Counted from the stretch's first letter, positions 24,701-36,696 are shown. The stretch: DNA of 64,000 nt from Gnetum montanum (GCA_015680685.1 MNCI01022113.1:545876-609875), one strand, 5' to 3'. Numbers and translations: made by a program. The notes: generated by a model from the letters alone, not told the origin.

Positions 24701-26683
24701 ATTAATCCTGCTTGTTACTAGAATGGGGGATATCCCCCATAACTAAACAGTTGAGTATGGAAAGGATTAATAGGTGGAAAGTGAGGATCCTTGCATGTTG
24801 GAAATATTCGGACTTGGTCATATTTACCCCATTGGGCTCCACACACTTGGTTATAGTAAGCATAGTGGGGAAATTTATGAGATGTGGTTCCCAGATAACG
24901 AGTTGACCCACTATGATGTTTGTGACTGTAAGATGGTATGCAAGGATCGGGACGTTGCTCTCCATGCCTGTGTTCATTGGGCTGTATGGCTGTTGGAGTC
25001 TTAATTGGTGGCCCTGATGAAGTAACATGAGGTGTTGGGTTCGAAGATAAGGGTGCACCACATTGTTGGACTTGTGCTAAGTTGGAGGATGCAGTGGCCT
25101 TGGAATTGTGTTGTCCCTTCCTAGGGTCATTTCTAAAGAAGGAATGTCTTTGATGTTGCTAAGGTCTCTCACTGCTATTGGCAATAGTAGCACAACTAAC
25201 GTTCGGAGGTTGTTGCTTTGGTGAAGACACCTTAGGAACAATTGGTGGCGATGTAGAAGGAGGGAAAGGATGAGAATGTTAAAAATTAGGAGAAGTATAA
25301 GGTGCACAAGGTGGTGGTTGTGTTGAGGACATGGGTTGATAGTATTGAGGAGAATGGTAATGCAGAAAGATAGAGTATGTTGACCCAGTTGGGGAAACAA
25401 GATGTTGAACAAGATAAGCATTTGGATTTGGATGGTATGAAGGGTGTCTCCAGCTTAGGGATGGCTTCCCCCACAACTAGGATTGTTTCCACTATGATCG
25501 AACACAGTATCTCTATATGAACTCTGGATGTAACATGCTTCCCCAATTCTTAGATAAATATAACAAGATTGGGCATTGACCCTTGGGGTGATCGTACAGG
25601 CAAATTTTGCATTCATATGTGTGATTGGCAGTTGAGCTCTTATTTTCCTTATTCCTTCTTTCTGATTGTCTACTGAGACTTTGTCCTGCTTCTTGGGTTG
25701 TCAAAACTCTATCTCCAATGATATCGATATATTCTCCACACTTTTTATACGTCCATTCCAACATCTTATTAATCTTTGCCTTGACTTCCTCTAATGATTG
25801 TGGTGTTGGCAAAGATGATTTTTCCTCGTTGAGATTGGTTGATTTCTCCTTTTTGCGATCATGGACCTTTGTTAAGTTGAGATTTTGGTCTCGTTGATGT
25901 TTTTCAACACTCTCCCATCTAGTCATTTCTCCTTCTTCTTTTGCTACCCACTTAATAAGCTCTTGGACTTGATGGGTTCGTAGTTCGTATAGTTGACCTT
26001 GGGCATAGATTCCTAAGGTCTCTCTTGTTTCATCATGAAGCCCATCAATGATATGGTACATTAGCCTTTCCTTAGAGAACTTATGACCTGGACAGTTGTT
26101 TAACAATGCGTAATATCTTTCTAAGGCCATGTCCAAGGGTTCATGTTGTGCTTGTTTCCACTCTTGGATTTGTTTCCTCAAGGTCGACACTCTTGCATAG
26201 GTTTGATATCTTTCATTAAAAAGTTCTACCATTGTTGGCCAACATCATATTGAATTTGGTTTTAATGATCTATACCATACTTTTGCTTGGCCAACAAGTG
26301 TTTTTGCCAACTGTTATCAATGTTGTTCCATGAACAGGCATCGTAGAAGGCTTGTAAATGTTGATGCAGATCTAAGTCATGGCCTCCTAAAAAATTGAAA
26401 AAGTTGTTTAAATCGAGCCTGGGTAGATAACTCTCTTTACGATGCCTACGGAAGATTCGAACAACCTCTTGTATTTGCGTTAAGCTTGTAGTGGCCAGTG
26501 GGGGTTCATCGTCATTAGGTAAGTTATGCTTTCATGCATTGGGATGACATTGCTTTCGTTTATGTTTATAAGAAACCCCCACCTCGGGTTGCATACTCCA
26601 ATCTTCATTGTCATATAGTCGTTGGTTCTCCAATGAACTTCCTCACTAGGTGTGGCATTATTATAGTCTTGTAGCAGAGGCAT
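24700..26683 (-). pseudogene. Element A gag
   Basis: Starts at the ATG at 26683 (MPLLQDYNN), about 110 bp after the primer site. After a frameshift the capsid domain reads LDLNNFFNFLGGHDLDLHQHL, then HLQAFYDAC (about 26425..26340), equivalent to HLDMNNILRFEGGYNSD in B. The long open block 26232..25513 has YQTYARVSTLRKQIQEWK, YYALLNNCPGHKFSKERLMY and GIYAQGQLYELRTHQVQELI, typical of the retrotransposon gag domain. A Lys/Glu-rich linker leads to a zinc-knuckle-like CKICLYDHPKGQC near 25600, and a Pro/Gln/Ser-rich tail continues in shifted frames to about 24700. Gag would form the particle that packages the RNA. Confidence 0.82.
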
Positions 26684-26794
26684 GGTTGTGAGATTGTGTG
26701 TGAATTTTAATAATTATTTCTTTCTAAAAGAACTATCGTTAATTCCTATACAGCGACCTTGTATGATATAACTAATCTAGATAACTAGCACCAT

Positions 26795-26811
26795 CCCCGG
26801 CAACGGCGCCA
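26795..26811 (-). promoter_or_regulatory. Primer binding site, tRNA-Asp type
   Basis: TGGCGCCGTTGCCGGGG on the minus strand, one base after the 5' LTR end, is complementary to the 3' end of plant tRNA-Asp including CCA. Athila-type elements use this primer. All 17 bases match the form I know. Confidence 0.85.
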
Positions 26812-26812
26812 A

Positions 26813-27636
26813 TGATGAGTGGTGAGGTACCCCTACACTAAACCATACGAATACGAGCATTACACGCGCAATCCGGTCAAACTCCGTAGACTAACTAGTT
26901 GTGGCATCTAGACAGTTAGCCTTAGGTCACAGTTTGCCATCTTCCCACCTAGACTAGTATTAGCTTTTTCACGTATGGTTTAGTCTAGAGTGAGGTGTAT
27001 GATGTGTTTCTAACCTAATGCTACTCCTGAAGACAATGGAAGGTAATATTATCTAAGCTAAGAGAGAAAGGGTGAGAGAGAATCTAAGCTAGCCTAAGTG
27101 TGATGAGCATTTATTCCTTAATCATCTGTACACATCTTGGACTTTGTGCATGACTACCACTGGGATTACCAAGCATAGATCCTAGGTATGCTACTGGGTT
27201 ACCAAGTAGTCACACTTAAATGCTCGTAATCAAGTCATACTCATTTCGCATTTAATAGGAGTTTAAGGGTGAGAGAGAGAATAACTAAGAAAGTAGTAAA
27301 TAAAAATTAAATAATTAATTAATTAAACTAAGTGAATGCTACAATGATGAAGTAATCTCGATCTTTATTGTCGATCATGTACGTGTCCAAGTATGTCACA
27401 CTCGAATAAAAGATGTCGTACAATTACAACCACCACACTACGGGCATACACTGGGAGGAAAAGGGTTGAGAGCAAAACAAGAACTAAAACTTTAACACTT
27501 AAACTAAAACTGACAAAAATTTTCTTATCGAAACTATCTACCTCTTATTTATAGATGAGGAGACAGGCTGCGATATTGCATATGTGACATCGTGGCAAGG
27601 TTGCGATATCGCGGTGAACTAAATGGTGACTCATCA
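26813..27636 (-). repeat. 5' LTR of element A
   Basis: 824 bp, with TGATGAGT and ACTCATCA as inverted ends. TATA box at 27546..27553 (minus). The U5 end (26813..26890) matches the reverse complement of the U5 end of element B's 5' LTR (52580..52651), which places A and B in one family. Confidence 0.92.
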
Positions 27637-27641
27637 CCATC
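27637..27641. repeat. Target-site duplication of element A (right), CCATC
   Basis: Exact copy of 21468..21472. Confidence 0.9.
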
Positions 27642-27882
27642 ACTCCCTTGCACTACCTAAGACATATGCCTCAAAAACATTTTTGTGTATATCTACATGA
27701 TAATTTTTATAATGTATTCAATTTTTTCATGAGTCAAAATTTGCAAACGTTTAAATAAATTTTGCAATGTGACACTCAAGTCAATTAATCAAAGTTAATC
27801 TAGTCACTCCTATAATTTTTTTTAATAACTTAGTCCCAATTTTGTTAAGTTAAGGATGTGTTTTCAATGAGTTATGAGGGTA

Positions 27883-28752
27883 TGATGAATCTTGATTTTA
27901 ACAAGTTATGTCAACATAGCAATGTTGATGCAGTAGCACCAATGCACAATCTACTTCATCAACATAACAACATTGATGTAAGTGTTATCAATGCCTATAT
28001 AAATGCATGCACCCATTGCATTTATGGCATTATTCAGTCAATAGCATAGTAAGGCTCTTGTAGTTTTTTTCCATAGCAGTTAGAATTTATCATTGAGTGC
28101 CTCCAGCATGAGCTAAGTGGATTGTACAGAGTCTTATTCAAGTGATCAAGTACCTAAACACATTTTCATATGGTAATAAGATTGAGATCCATTTTCCTTC
28201 AATGCAGAACTTGACATTAGTTTAATATTTTTCTTAATTAAAATTTAAATTTAATTATTTTTTTAATTTTAAGCACTTAGTCAATTATTTTACAATCATT
28301 GCACTTAACTACATTACATTAGTATGACCAGCTTTGAGCATAAATGTATTAACATTTAATAATTGCAACAGTGCACTACTTAGTATGCTTAATAGTGGAT
28401 ACTTAGAAACCCAGCAACATTAACATACATTTAGGATATCTATGGTGAGTTGGGGATGGACACTCTATTCATAAGCTAGAGTAGATTTATTTCTTGCAAT
28501 TTGACTAAGTAACTTAGAATTTTAATAGTTTAATCATATTTTTTGTTATGGTCACATCAACATCATCATCATATGCCTCAATCACACTTAACTATATGAA
28601 CTAACCCGCACAAGTCTATTTGGGATGACAATAACTTGCGATTTATCTCCTAAGTATCTAGACATCTATATTAGTCCTAGTTCATAAAATTTAATTACAC
28701 ATGAATGCTTGTAATCTGTATAGTTGGATACAAGATCTACTCTACCACTAGT
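27883..28752 (+). repeat. 3' LTR of element C
   Basis: Begins TGATGAATC directly after the purine tract GTTATGAGGGTA. Blocks match the LTR of element B in order: GGCTCTTGTAGTTTTTTTCC (28052), GAGTGCC-CCAGCA, GACCAGCTTTGAGCATAA (28326), AGTGGATAC and CCTCAATCACACTTAACTAT (28576). TATA-like TATATAAA lies at 27996..28003. The right end is placed by alignment with B and is uncertain by about 10 bp. It is old and diverged. Confidence 0.7.
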
Positions 28753-29204
28753 TAGTGTTGTAATGTAAAGAAACCAATCCTAATCTTTTTTATTATTTAT
28801 GTATACATCTAAGCATAGCCACTCAATTAAAGACTCTAGATAATTGATTTAGACGCACTACAAGCACTTGCTGACTCATACAAATTAAGAAATAAAAATA
28901 ATAGAGTTTCCTTACTTTTTACTAAACTAACTAATTTTTGGCATTTGAATGAGCATATCTATAATTAAAAATATCAAATGCATCAATTTATCTACACCAA
29001 CACAAATACATCAATGCAACGTTGAAAAATTAATTTCAACAATTTTAAGGTAAGGGCTAGGCCAACATTCCCCAAAAAATGGCATCTTAATCTTGAGCTT
29101 CTAGGGATAAAATATTTGATGTTTTATTGAAAGATATATAGGTCCTTGTATAAGAAAGAGATAAGTATCTTGGTTGGTGGGCCACATCCTTAAGGACATT
29201 TTTT

Positions 29205-30130
29205 TATTAATATGATTATAGACTTCAATTTATTAACATTTTTTATACAATAACCTATGTCTCAAGATTATAACATCTAATCGCTTACTTCAATTTTCAC
29301 AATGAGATTTGAACAACAAATAGGTTTGGTATTACATAATTACAAGTTTTTTAAGAGAAAAAGAAGGCTACTAATTAACTTTCACAGAATCATTTAAGTA
29401 GTTATCTATATGCAAACTTTGCAACTTTTGTTCCTATGCTTTTCTTGCCTCATAATAACATTAAATTCTCAAACTAAACATGCATGCTACCACTATGCAA
29501 TGAAACTTTAATCAATTCTCATGTACCTTCAAATCATAGGGAAAATTAATACTAGAAATGATGTGTGTAAGGCCTTCAAAATGTTGAAACCAACAACACT
29601 CATCTGAATCTCTACACACACAATGTTTATGCAATAGGGCATTCTCCCTAATCTAAATATAAACTTTTATTTACCTAGAGGCAACCTAACCATCGGGTAT
29701 GCAAAAGCATCATGAATAAAGTAGTTTACACATGTATGTTTTTCCATAATTCTTAAATGATGTACAAAGCTAAGTGCAATCCTTAAATACTTTGTAGAAG
29801 TCTCCATTTTGAACCCGCTAAGCAAAGACCACAATTAGAAAATGTTTAAAATATATTAAGCAAAGACCATAGTTACAAAATATTAAATTATGAAAAAGTA
29901 GAAAAGCTACAGCTTATGTTTAAACATATTAAGCAAAAACCATAGTTAGAATTAAGTTAGGTAATATGTAGATAGATGATACATTTGACCTTGAAAAAAA
30001 TATGTTTTGTTCACTATTTTTTGAATGCAAAATGATGTGGAAGCATACAAAATTATGCAAAATAAAAATTTATAACTTAAATTATGATATATGGAGTTTA
30101 TGATTGGATTTTTTACTATAGTTTTGTGCC
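29205..30130. repeat. Diverged direct duplication, copy 1
   Basis: Runs in the same order and orientation as 32915..33595: TTCAATTTATTAAC (29226 and 32931), ACAACAAATAGGTTTGGTAT against ACAACTAGGTTTGGTAT, CATAATCTAAATA-type text near 29650 and 33189, AAGTCTCCATTTTGAACCCGC against AAGTCTTCGCTTTGAACCTAC, then TAAGCAAAGACCA. It could be a pair of ancient LTR-like or other repeat units. No coding capacity. Confidence 0.6.
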
Positions 30131-30729
30131 ATAACAACTTGCATAACTTAAGGAGAGAGGAAAAATAATGCTACAATAATATAAAAACAATGAAAAAAAT
30201 ATGGTTTCACTATTCAAACTTAAGTTTTTTATTTAGTATCATATTCTAAAAGTAAAGGTTTCATATATCAATGGACATTTTATTTTGAATGCATTATACA
30301 TCATTGTAAACATGGAAAACAACGTAAATATAATAATGTATGAATGTTATGTTCAAAAGTAGATATTACTTACCTACAAAACAAACCCTAACCCATATAG
30401 TATATATGATACACTGTCTAATATTTCACATAATCCTAATAAATAAGGTATCTGGAACCACGCATAAGAGAGAGATAAATGATAAAGAATCTAATGGTTA
30501 GTTGTATGTCAGTTGTAAGCCTTGAATTTGGGAAGTATTTCACATGTCCTATGTTTGTAGTCTAGCATATTTGGTTGATGTTTAATGTCTCCTGGGTTTG
30601 CATCCTTTCCCCCTATGTTATACTTTGAGGTTGTGTTTATGTTCTAAGTTCCTTAGGATGATTTCAACCTCATTCAAACACCCTATGGTCCTTTCAACAT
30701 GTCTTCTTACATTCTAGTTTTTATTCAGA

Positions 30730-31440
30730 ATTGATCATACAAAGTGTGATTTGACGGGGGTGCACTAACTTCCCTATGTCAATGCACCTCCTATGTTAGC
30801 ATAGGGACACTGATGCACCCCCTACTAGGTCTGGTTTGGCCTTCTTTTCTAATAGTGTGACTAAGATTAGCTCATGCTACGTTGACAAACCTCCGTTGAC
30901 ATCTAGGGGCTAACAAACCTTCTCCATCATTTCTCAAAAACTATAAATACCTAGGATGAACTCTTATACACATATTACACTTAACTTTCATTTCTATTAA
31001 AGCTTGTGGTATCCAATTTGTATGAAGAGATCTTCCTCCCCTACATAAGTTAATTCTTTTCCTTGTTTGTGTGTGTATTTTGACTCATCACTTTCACAAG
31101 TGCAACTAGACTCTATCAAAGTGTAACCTTGCTTACATAGCCTGAAACCATTTGGTCAATGCAGAGTCCAATGTTTGCACAGTGAATAAAGCTCTGGTTT
31201 TCCTTTATTTCACCAATAATTTCTTAAACATTAAAATAACAAAAACATATATTTAATTTGTATTCTATCAAGCTATGACAATTCATCCTTGTCTAAGGAG
31301 GTTAAATCTATACAGCATGGTGTTGGGCCATCAAGGATGCAACTAAGAGCCATTTTACTATTTTTCATGTGTGGTCTTGCACCTATCCCATAAAGGATTG
31401 GGACATCCCTAACCCATAGAAGGATTGCAATGTGTGAGTG
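30730..31440 (+). repeat. Probable solo LTR of an unrelated retrotransposon
   Basis: It has the layout of a plant LTR: a mixed-composition U3-like part, TATA box TATAAATA at 30942..30949, then a transcribed-type region with GTGTGTGTAT and a U5-like end with AATAAAGCTCTGG near 31186. Neither protein domains nor a second copy are in the window, and no target duplication was found. Confidence 0.3.
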
Positions 31441-31740
31441 TTTATGTTTATTTTATTCTTATATTCATAAAATACATAAAAATTATAAAATATAAAATCA
31501 TAAATATTTTCTCTATCTTCCACCATGGCAACACAATTTTTTATTTATATCATATGTATTATAATCTATTATAATCTCTTTTATATTTATTGAATGTAAT
31601 AATATGCAACGAGTGTTTTTAGCAATCCATTCAACATCATCTTCGAAGCTTACAACTAGATCGCACTGCATTCCATATGATAAATCTCATTGGTCAAAAC
31701 TATGAGGACCCCTATGCATAAGTATTCTAATCATTGTCTA

Positions 31741-32230
31741 ATATTTCACCACTACAAACCAGCAAAGAAGGAATTTCGTAACTACATCCCAACAAAGAAG
31801 ATATCTAGAACCTTAAACAAAAAAGACAAATAAGTGCCCTAACCACTACCTAATATTTCACAATTGCATCTTAAGCAAGAAAGTAATAATGTATCTAGAA
31901 CCTTGAACAAGAGAAAGAAATAAGTGTCCTAGACACTTGCCTAATATTTCATAGTTACATCCCAATAAAGAAAGTAAGTATCTAGAACCTCAGAGGAGAG
32001 AGATAAATATCCTAACCACTCCTTAATATTTCCTAACTACATCCTAAGAAAGAAAGTATCTCAAACCTCATACAAGAGGGATAAATAAATATCTTAACCA
32101 CATCCCAATAAAGAATGTATCTAGAACCTCATAGAATAGGGAGCTAAGTATCCAAACCATTACACAAACAATTGCATCCTAACAAAGAAGGTGCCTAAAT
32201 CCTTGCACAAGAGAAAGAGAAGTGTCTTAA
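31741..32230. repeat. Degenerate tandem repeat, about 80-110 bp unit
   Basis: The core (TAATATTTCA, then ACTACATCCC, AA-AAAGAA, TATCTAGAACCT, AAGAGAGA, ATAA-TGTCCTAACCAC) recurs with ATATTTC starts at 31741, 31853, 31944 and 32026. Single further copies are at 30410..30490 and 33835..33910. Confidence 0.65.
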
Positions 32231-32234
32231 CTAG

Positions 32235-32390
32235 TGGGATACATCCCAAGAACATTTTCTTTTGTTATTAAAATACTAAAGTAAAAAACTCACATCATAG
32301 TTGTCCTAATTAGTGGGCTACATCCCAAGAATGTTTTCTTTTGTTATTATAATTCTAAAGTAAAAAACACATATCATAATTCAAATATGT
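32235..32390. repeat. 79-bp tandem duplication
   Basis: ACATCCCAAGAA followed by TTTTCTTTTGTTATTA and CTAAAGTAAAAAAC starts at 32241 and again at 32320. Confidence 0.75.
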
Positions 32391-32914
32391 TCAAACATGT
32401 TAAGCAAAGATTATAGTTAGAAAATAGTATATATACATTTTTGTACTATTTTTTAAATGCAAAATGATACTTACAATGTGAATACTTAAAAAAGAAAAAA
32501 AATGGAAATATCATGTTTCACCTAACATACATGAGAGAGAAATAGGTGTCTTAATATTTCATAGTAGAATAACCATATATTTATCTATTATAAAAAATTA
32601 AAACCAATGTACTTTCTCCTCTAATAATTATTTAATTTTTGTGGTATAATAATAATCATTTAATTTTCTAATATTACAATTTCATGCCAATACATATGGT
32701 AGACATAACCATAATAATTCCCACAAAAAACTTTATCTCTTGATCTTAACTTTATGATGATCATTATTTATTTTTTGTAAGAAAGTCCAACATATTTTCT
32801 TAAAAACAAAAAACACAAATACATAAAAAAAGGCATTTAAATAAAGTTAAATGTAAAATTAATTAATTTATATTAAAACTGAAACTATGATATGTTTTAT
32901 GCTCTGCAACTAAC

Positions 32915-33595
32915 AATGTCATTGTAGAATTCAATTTATTAACGTTTTCTATTACATAAAGATTCATGATTGAAGATTATAGCATTTGATCACTTACACC
33001 TATGCTTTTTCACAAGGAGACTGAAACAACAACTAGGTTTGGTATGTTAAATCCCTAATTTTGCTTAAGAGGAAACTAAGGCTCCCAATAGTATGTTGTA
33101 ATGTCACCACGGTTGTCAAAAGCAACGATACTCATGTGAACCTTTGTGCCTTTGCGCAGAGAATGTACAAGTAGTAGGACCTTCTCCATAATCTAAATAC
33201 AAACTTTCTTGTACCTAAAGGTGGCCCAACCAATGAGTATGGAAGTGCACCATAAATAAAGTGGCTTTCCTATGCGTACATCTTTCCATAGTTATTTAAT
33301 GACTTACTAAGATAGATGCACTAGTTAAATGCTTTGGAGAAGTCTTCGCTTTGAACCTACTAAGCAAAAGCCATGATTAAAAAAAATTTATCATAGTTAA
33401 AAAATTGTAAAAAAACAATGCATTAAGGAAAAAATAGATAAGTGATAATTTTTTACTATTTTTTAAATACAAAGGATAATGTGAATACTTCAAAAATAAG
33501 GAAAAGAGGTAGAAATCTCATGTTAAGTAAAAATTTATATATTAAAAATAAAAAATGAGATAATGGAATTTGTGATTTAATTTTCGATCTCATTT
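32915..33595. repeat. Diverged direct duplication, copy 2
   Basis: Second copy of 29205..30130, about 3.6 kb away, with many substitutions and indels. Confidence 0.6.
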
Positions 33596-34689
33596 ATCAG
33601 CATAATACTTTGAACAAGTAAGCTACTATAATATAGTGATGAAAAATGTGTAGAATTTTTATTTGAACAAGTAAAGCTACTATAATATAGTGATGACAAA
33701 TGTGTAGAATTTTTATTTTTATGTTTTTGAAGAGTAAGAAACTTTGACAGGTAAAATAATCCTTACACAACAAAACAAGATAGATGTGAACCCTTATAGA
33801 GGTAGTAAAGTATATACGACCCACTCACAAGTGTCCTACTTAATATTTTATGAGTGTACCCAAACAAAGAACGTACCTGCAACTAGGTTTAAGAAAGAGA
33901 GAGAGCATAGCTACACCCCTATAAACAACATTTTCTTTTGTTATTACCGGAGCAAAGAAAACAAATGGGCTACATTATGCAAATGGTTGCAAGCATTGGA
34001 TTTAGCACAATGGTTGCGATTTCTGGAAGCCATTGACGAGGAGGATCCGACTGATCGTTAATGATTTCGCCCAACAGAAACTGCTCAGTTCATACTCAAT
34101 AGATATATATACATATACATACACACGTAAGAATAACCCGCCAACTGCTAGCAAGTTTTCTCATGTTTCCTTGCAGGTAAGGATAAAAAATTCTAAATTC
34201 CGGTTACATCTTAACTGAAAATCGCAAAGCATACAAATAAGAGACGGTACAACGACGATGGGAAACTCCGATTTGCATGGCTTTCAACCACATTTTTATA
34301 GATGATGCCCATCGGACCCGGCATGGGGAATGCCTGCCAGATTTTAGATGCTTCATAAGACTGAATGATGATTATAAAATGTGCTTTATTTTGAGAAGTC
34401 AGATTCGGAAGTACAAGGCATTTTCCTATTCCATAGCTTACGTTAATTGTATTATGACATGTCATGCATGTTTGATTGCCACACAGATGATCGTGTTATC
34501 CATGTTTAAGTAAAATAAAAAACTATTTCAATTAATTAAAATAATAGCACGCAGTTATAATAACAAATGAGAGCTTAGAGGCTCAAATCTCCCTTTTTTT
34601 TCATGGCCCACTATAGCAAATATAAAAGGCAAGACTTAGCCATTGATAATGATCATCATCTTAGCCCCATCCCTACAAAATAAGGTTAT

Positions 34690-35300
34690 ATACATTAGTG
34701 TTTTTCAGCTATTTGTCTTTTATGAAAAGGTAGATCTTTGTTTATTTCCAATTTTTTTTCATGTCTTTTTTGGTCTTTTTTTCTTCTTTTAGATGATTTT
34801 CTTAGAGAAGTGCTGTAGCAACCTTTTATACAAACTCATTGTCCAACATAGAAGCCACTCCAAATCTTCTCATAAGATTCAATATCTAAGCATTCTCATT
34901 TTTGCCACTGATTTATTGTTCCTACCTCTCTTGTACTACCCAACATCCAACAACATATAAAATAGCAAACCTAATTGTTGTCCTATAAAATTTTCCCTTT
35001 AATTTTTCCCTTTAGTTTTTTGGATTTTTTGTTTTATCATATAAAACACTAATAGCGTGCCTCCACTTTAACCATCTTGCTTCAATTCTATCTTTATCAA
35101 TTTCAATATTTGATTAGAACATTGATCATAAGCAATAGAACTATTTGCAACAAGGAACTTTTTAGCCTTAAATCATCACTTCTATTTCACCGCTATTTAT
35201 GATATTAATAAAATAGCATGACATATATTGTATCCTACTTTTGCTAATTTTTAAACCTTTTCATTCTAGAGTATTATCTCCACTCATCCATTTTATAAGT
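34690..35300 (-). mobile_element. RTE-type LINE relic (3' end of RT ORF)
   Basis: By eye it parallels the better-preserved relic at 51130..51704: GCCACTCCAAATCTTC near 34855 against GCCACTCCAAGCCTTC, and AGCAAACCTAATTGTTGTCC (34962) followed by TATAAAATTTTCCC in both. On the minus strand these encode the region just after the RT catalytic core. Too decayed to read as one frame. Confidence 0.55.
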
Positions 35301-36618
35301 AAAATTTAATCAATGAAATTCAAAATTGATAACATATTGTTAAATTTAATCAATGAATTAAACCTCACATACACACACATAAAGGATCATTATTTCGAAG
35401 TGCTCAACACTCATCCTACCAAGGCAAGCCTTAGGAGGGTTAGAGCAAAAGCCTAATCTCTATTAGATACTCTCCAAACAAATTTGTCATCTGCATCACA
35501 TATCCTTAAAAATGTTGGAATTGTAAAATTGTCATCTCCATCACATATCCTTGAAAATGTCGGAATTGTTAATCTTGTACTAGAAAGAAAATGTGACCAT
35601 CTAAAAACTTATTTGTGACCCTCTAGCCTCATAGGAGACATTTACTCCATGCATACTGACCCAATGAGTCAATGATACCTAGAGCATGCAGCTTATGACT
35701 CGCAAGTCATAGGTATGATCCTAGGGGAAGGCTGAAACACCTCCTGACCTGCATTGTCAAATCTTACATTATCAAATCAGCCCTATGTTGACAGGATAAA
35801 CCATCGTGTTCAATATTAAAGAGCTTATTGAAATTTAACCTTTATAAATTACATTACCCTAATGAGTTAACAAGAGCAAAAGGCTATTGTTTTCCTTCTA
35901 TAAATAAAGATTAGAGTTGGAAAAAGAGCTTTAGACTAAATGAGTGACCGTAGCACAATGCAAGATGAAGGGAAGGGTTTACGAAGTGTGGTAACAACAA
36001 TAAGCTATCAAAGTTATCAAGGAGGGCTTATGTTCTTGAGTTATTTTTCAGATAGAAGGCGAACGTGTTGCACCGGTTGCGGGTTATTTTTCCCACAGGT
36101 TGGGTTTCGGTTTCCGCGAAAATTTGTGTTTTTGCTTGTTTTCGTTACCACTGTTTTCACAATAACACTAATTTCTTAACATCATGATGATGTGGCTATT
36201 TAAAAGCTTACTGAATTTTGTCCTTGACAAATTACATTATCCTAAAAACAGTTGCCGAACCTTTCAAGAAACAGAACCAACGAGATTACATGGAAAACAG
36301 GGCATTTAAATATCAACAGAACTGTCACAATTGCATATGGAAGATGCTGAACAAATGCTTAAAAAACTGTCAATGTTGAAGACAGTCGGAGGCCTGCATC
36401 AAGGCGCAGCCTTAATAGCCCGTATAGGAGGATCAAAAAAGAATTATTGACAGTTCAGTTCAAATTCAACAAAACAACTTCAACATACAGGGCAAAATCA
36501 ATTGTGTGCCTTGTATCGTAGCAAGAATTCATCAGGATTGGACATGTTCTAGGCAAAGCTTAATAAAAAATTGCAAACAATAAATCCTTAAAAGTTATCC
36601 TGCATCCCTTCTACCTAC
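35300..36618. other. Intergenic region 3' of the succinyl-CoA ligase gene
   Basis: No recognised gene. The last few hundred bases before 36619 would hold the 3' UTR of the minus-strand gene, but I see no clear AATAAA on that strand. An open stretch of 79 codons at 35940..36179 (plus) ends in a hydrophobic segment and has no recognised relative. Confidence 0.5.
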
Positions 36619-36696
36619 TTATGTTGATGATGCCTTCACAGCCTTTTCAGCAGCGTCATCCAAGTCCTCGGCAGCAATAATGGCCATTTTACTTTC
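36619..36696 (-). CDS. Succinyl-CoA ligase beta, exon 12 (residues 398-422 and stop)
   Basis: [20 protein letters not shown] then KASST and TAA. Acceptor GCAG|GAA after a 106-bp intron. Confidence 0.95.
   Translation of the reverse strand, partial: ESKMAIIAAEDLDDAAEKAVKASST

Larger units (their letters stand above)
21473..27636 (-). mobile_element. Element A: complete pol-less Athila-like LTR retrotransposon
   Basis: A 6164-bp element with LTRs at 21473..22278 and 26813..27636, a CCATC target duplication, a tRNA-Asp primer site directly inside the right (5') LTR and a purine tract next to the left (3') LTR. On the minus strand it carries gag (26683 to about 24700) and a coiled-coil ORF (23527..22460). 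No protease, RT, RNase H or integrase is present. The gag tail is followed within about 0.4 kb by sequence matching the post-pol spacer of element B (GTGTGACATCAAGGGGACTT near 24340, B near 59310). It would need enzymes supplied by a relative such as B. Stops in both ORFs show it is now dead. Confidence 0.88.
10300..28752 (+). mobile_element. Element C: old, broken Athila-like Ty3 element
   Basis: Pieces in the order of element B are: gag tail and protease (about 10300..11390), end of RT/RNase H (15140..15270), end of integrase/pol (15380..15665), post-pol spacer and ORF (19000..21472), purine tract (27871..27882) and 3' LTR (27883 to about 28752). Each matches B by eye (10860 with 55270, 15160 with 56875, 15600 with 58805, 19320 with 60070, 20380 with 60600, 21390 with 62640). 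It is interrupted by a copia element, by about 2.4 kb including a clpP-like piece, and by element A. Integrase core and most of RT are missing. No 5' LTR was found. Nothing in it can be functional. Confidence 0.72.
28760..34690. other. Gene-free AT-rich region with diverged repeats
   Basis: No coding domain found. It holds a diverged direct duplication (29205..30130 and 32915..33595), a degenerate repeat series (31741..32230), a 79-bp duplication (32235..32390) and a probable solo LTR (30730..31440). The short ORFs at 29952, 33597, 33744, 34033, 34211 and 34277 match nothing I recognise. Confidence 0.5.

Noticed and set aside
24702-25421. Two minus-strand ORFs of 114-119 residues
   Set aside because: Off-frame readings of the Pro/Gln/Ser-rich gag tail of element A, not separate genes.
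35940-36179. 79-residue ORF with a hydrophobic C-terminal segment
   Set aside because: No recognised family, no conserved neighbour and length within chance. Kept only as a note in the intergenic entry.
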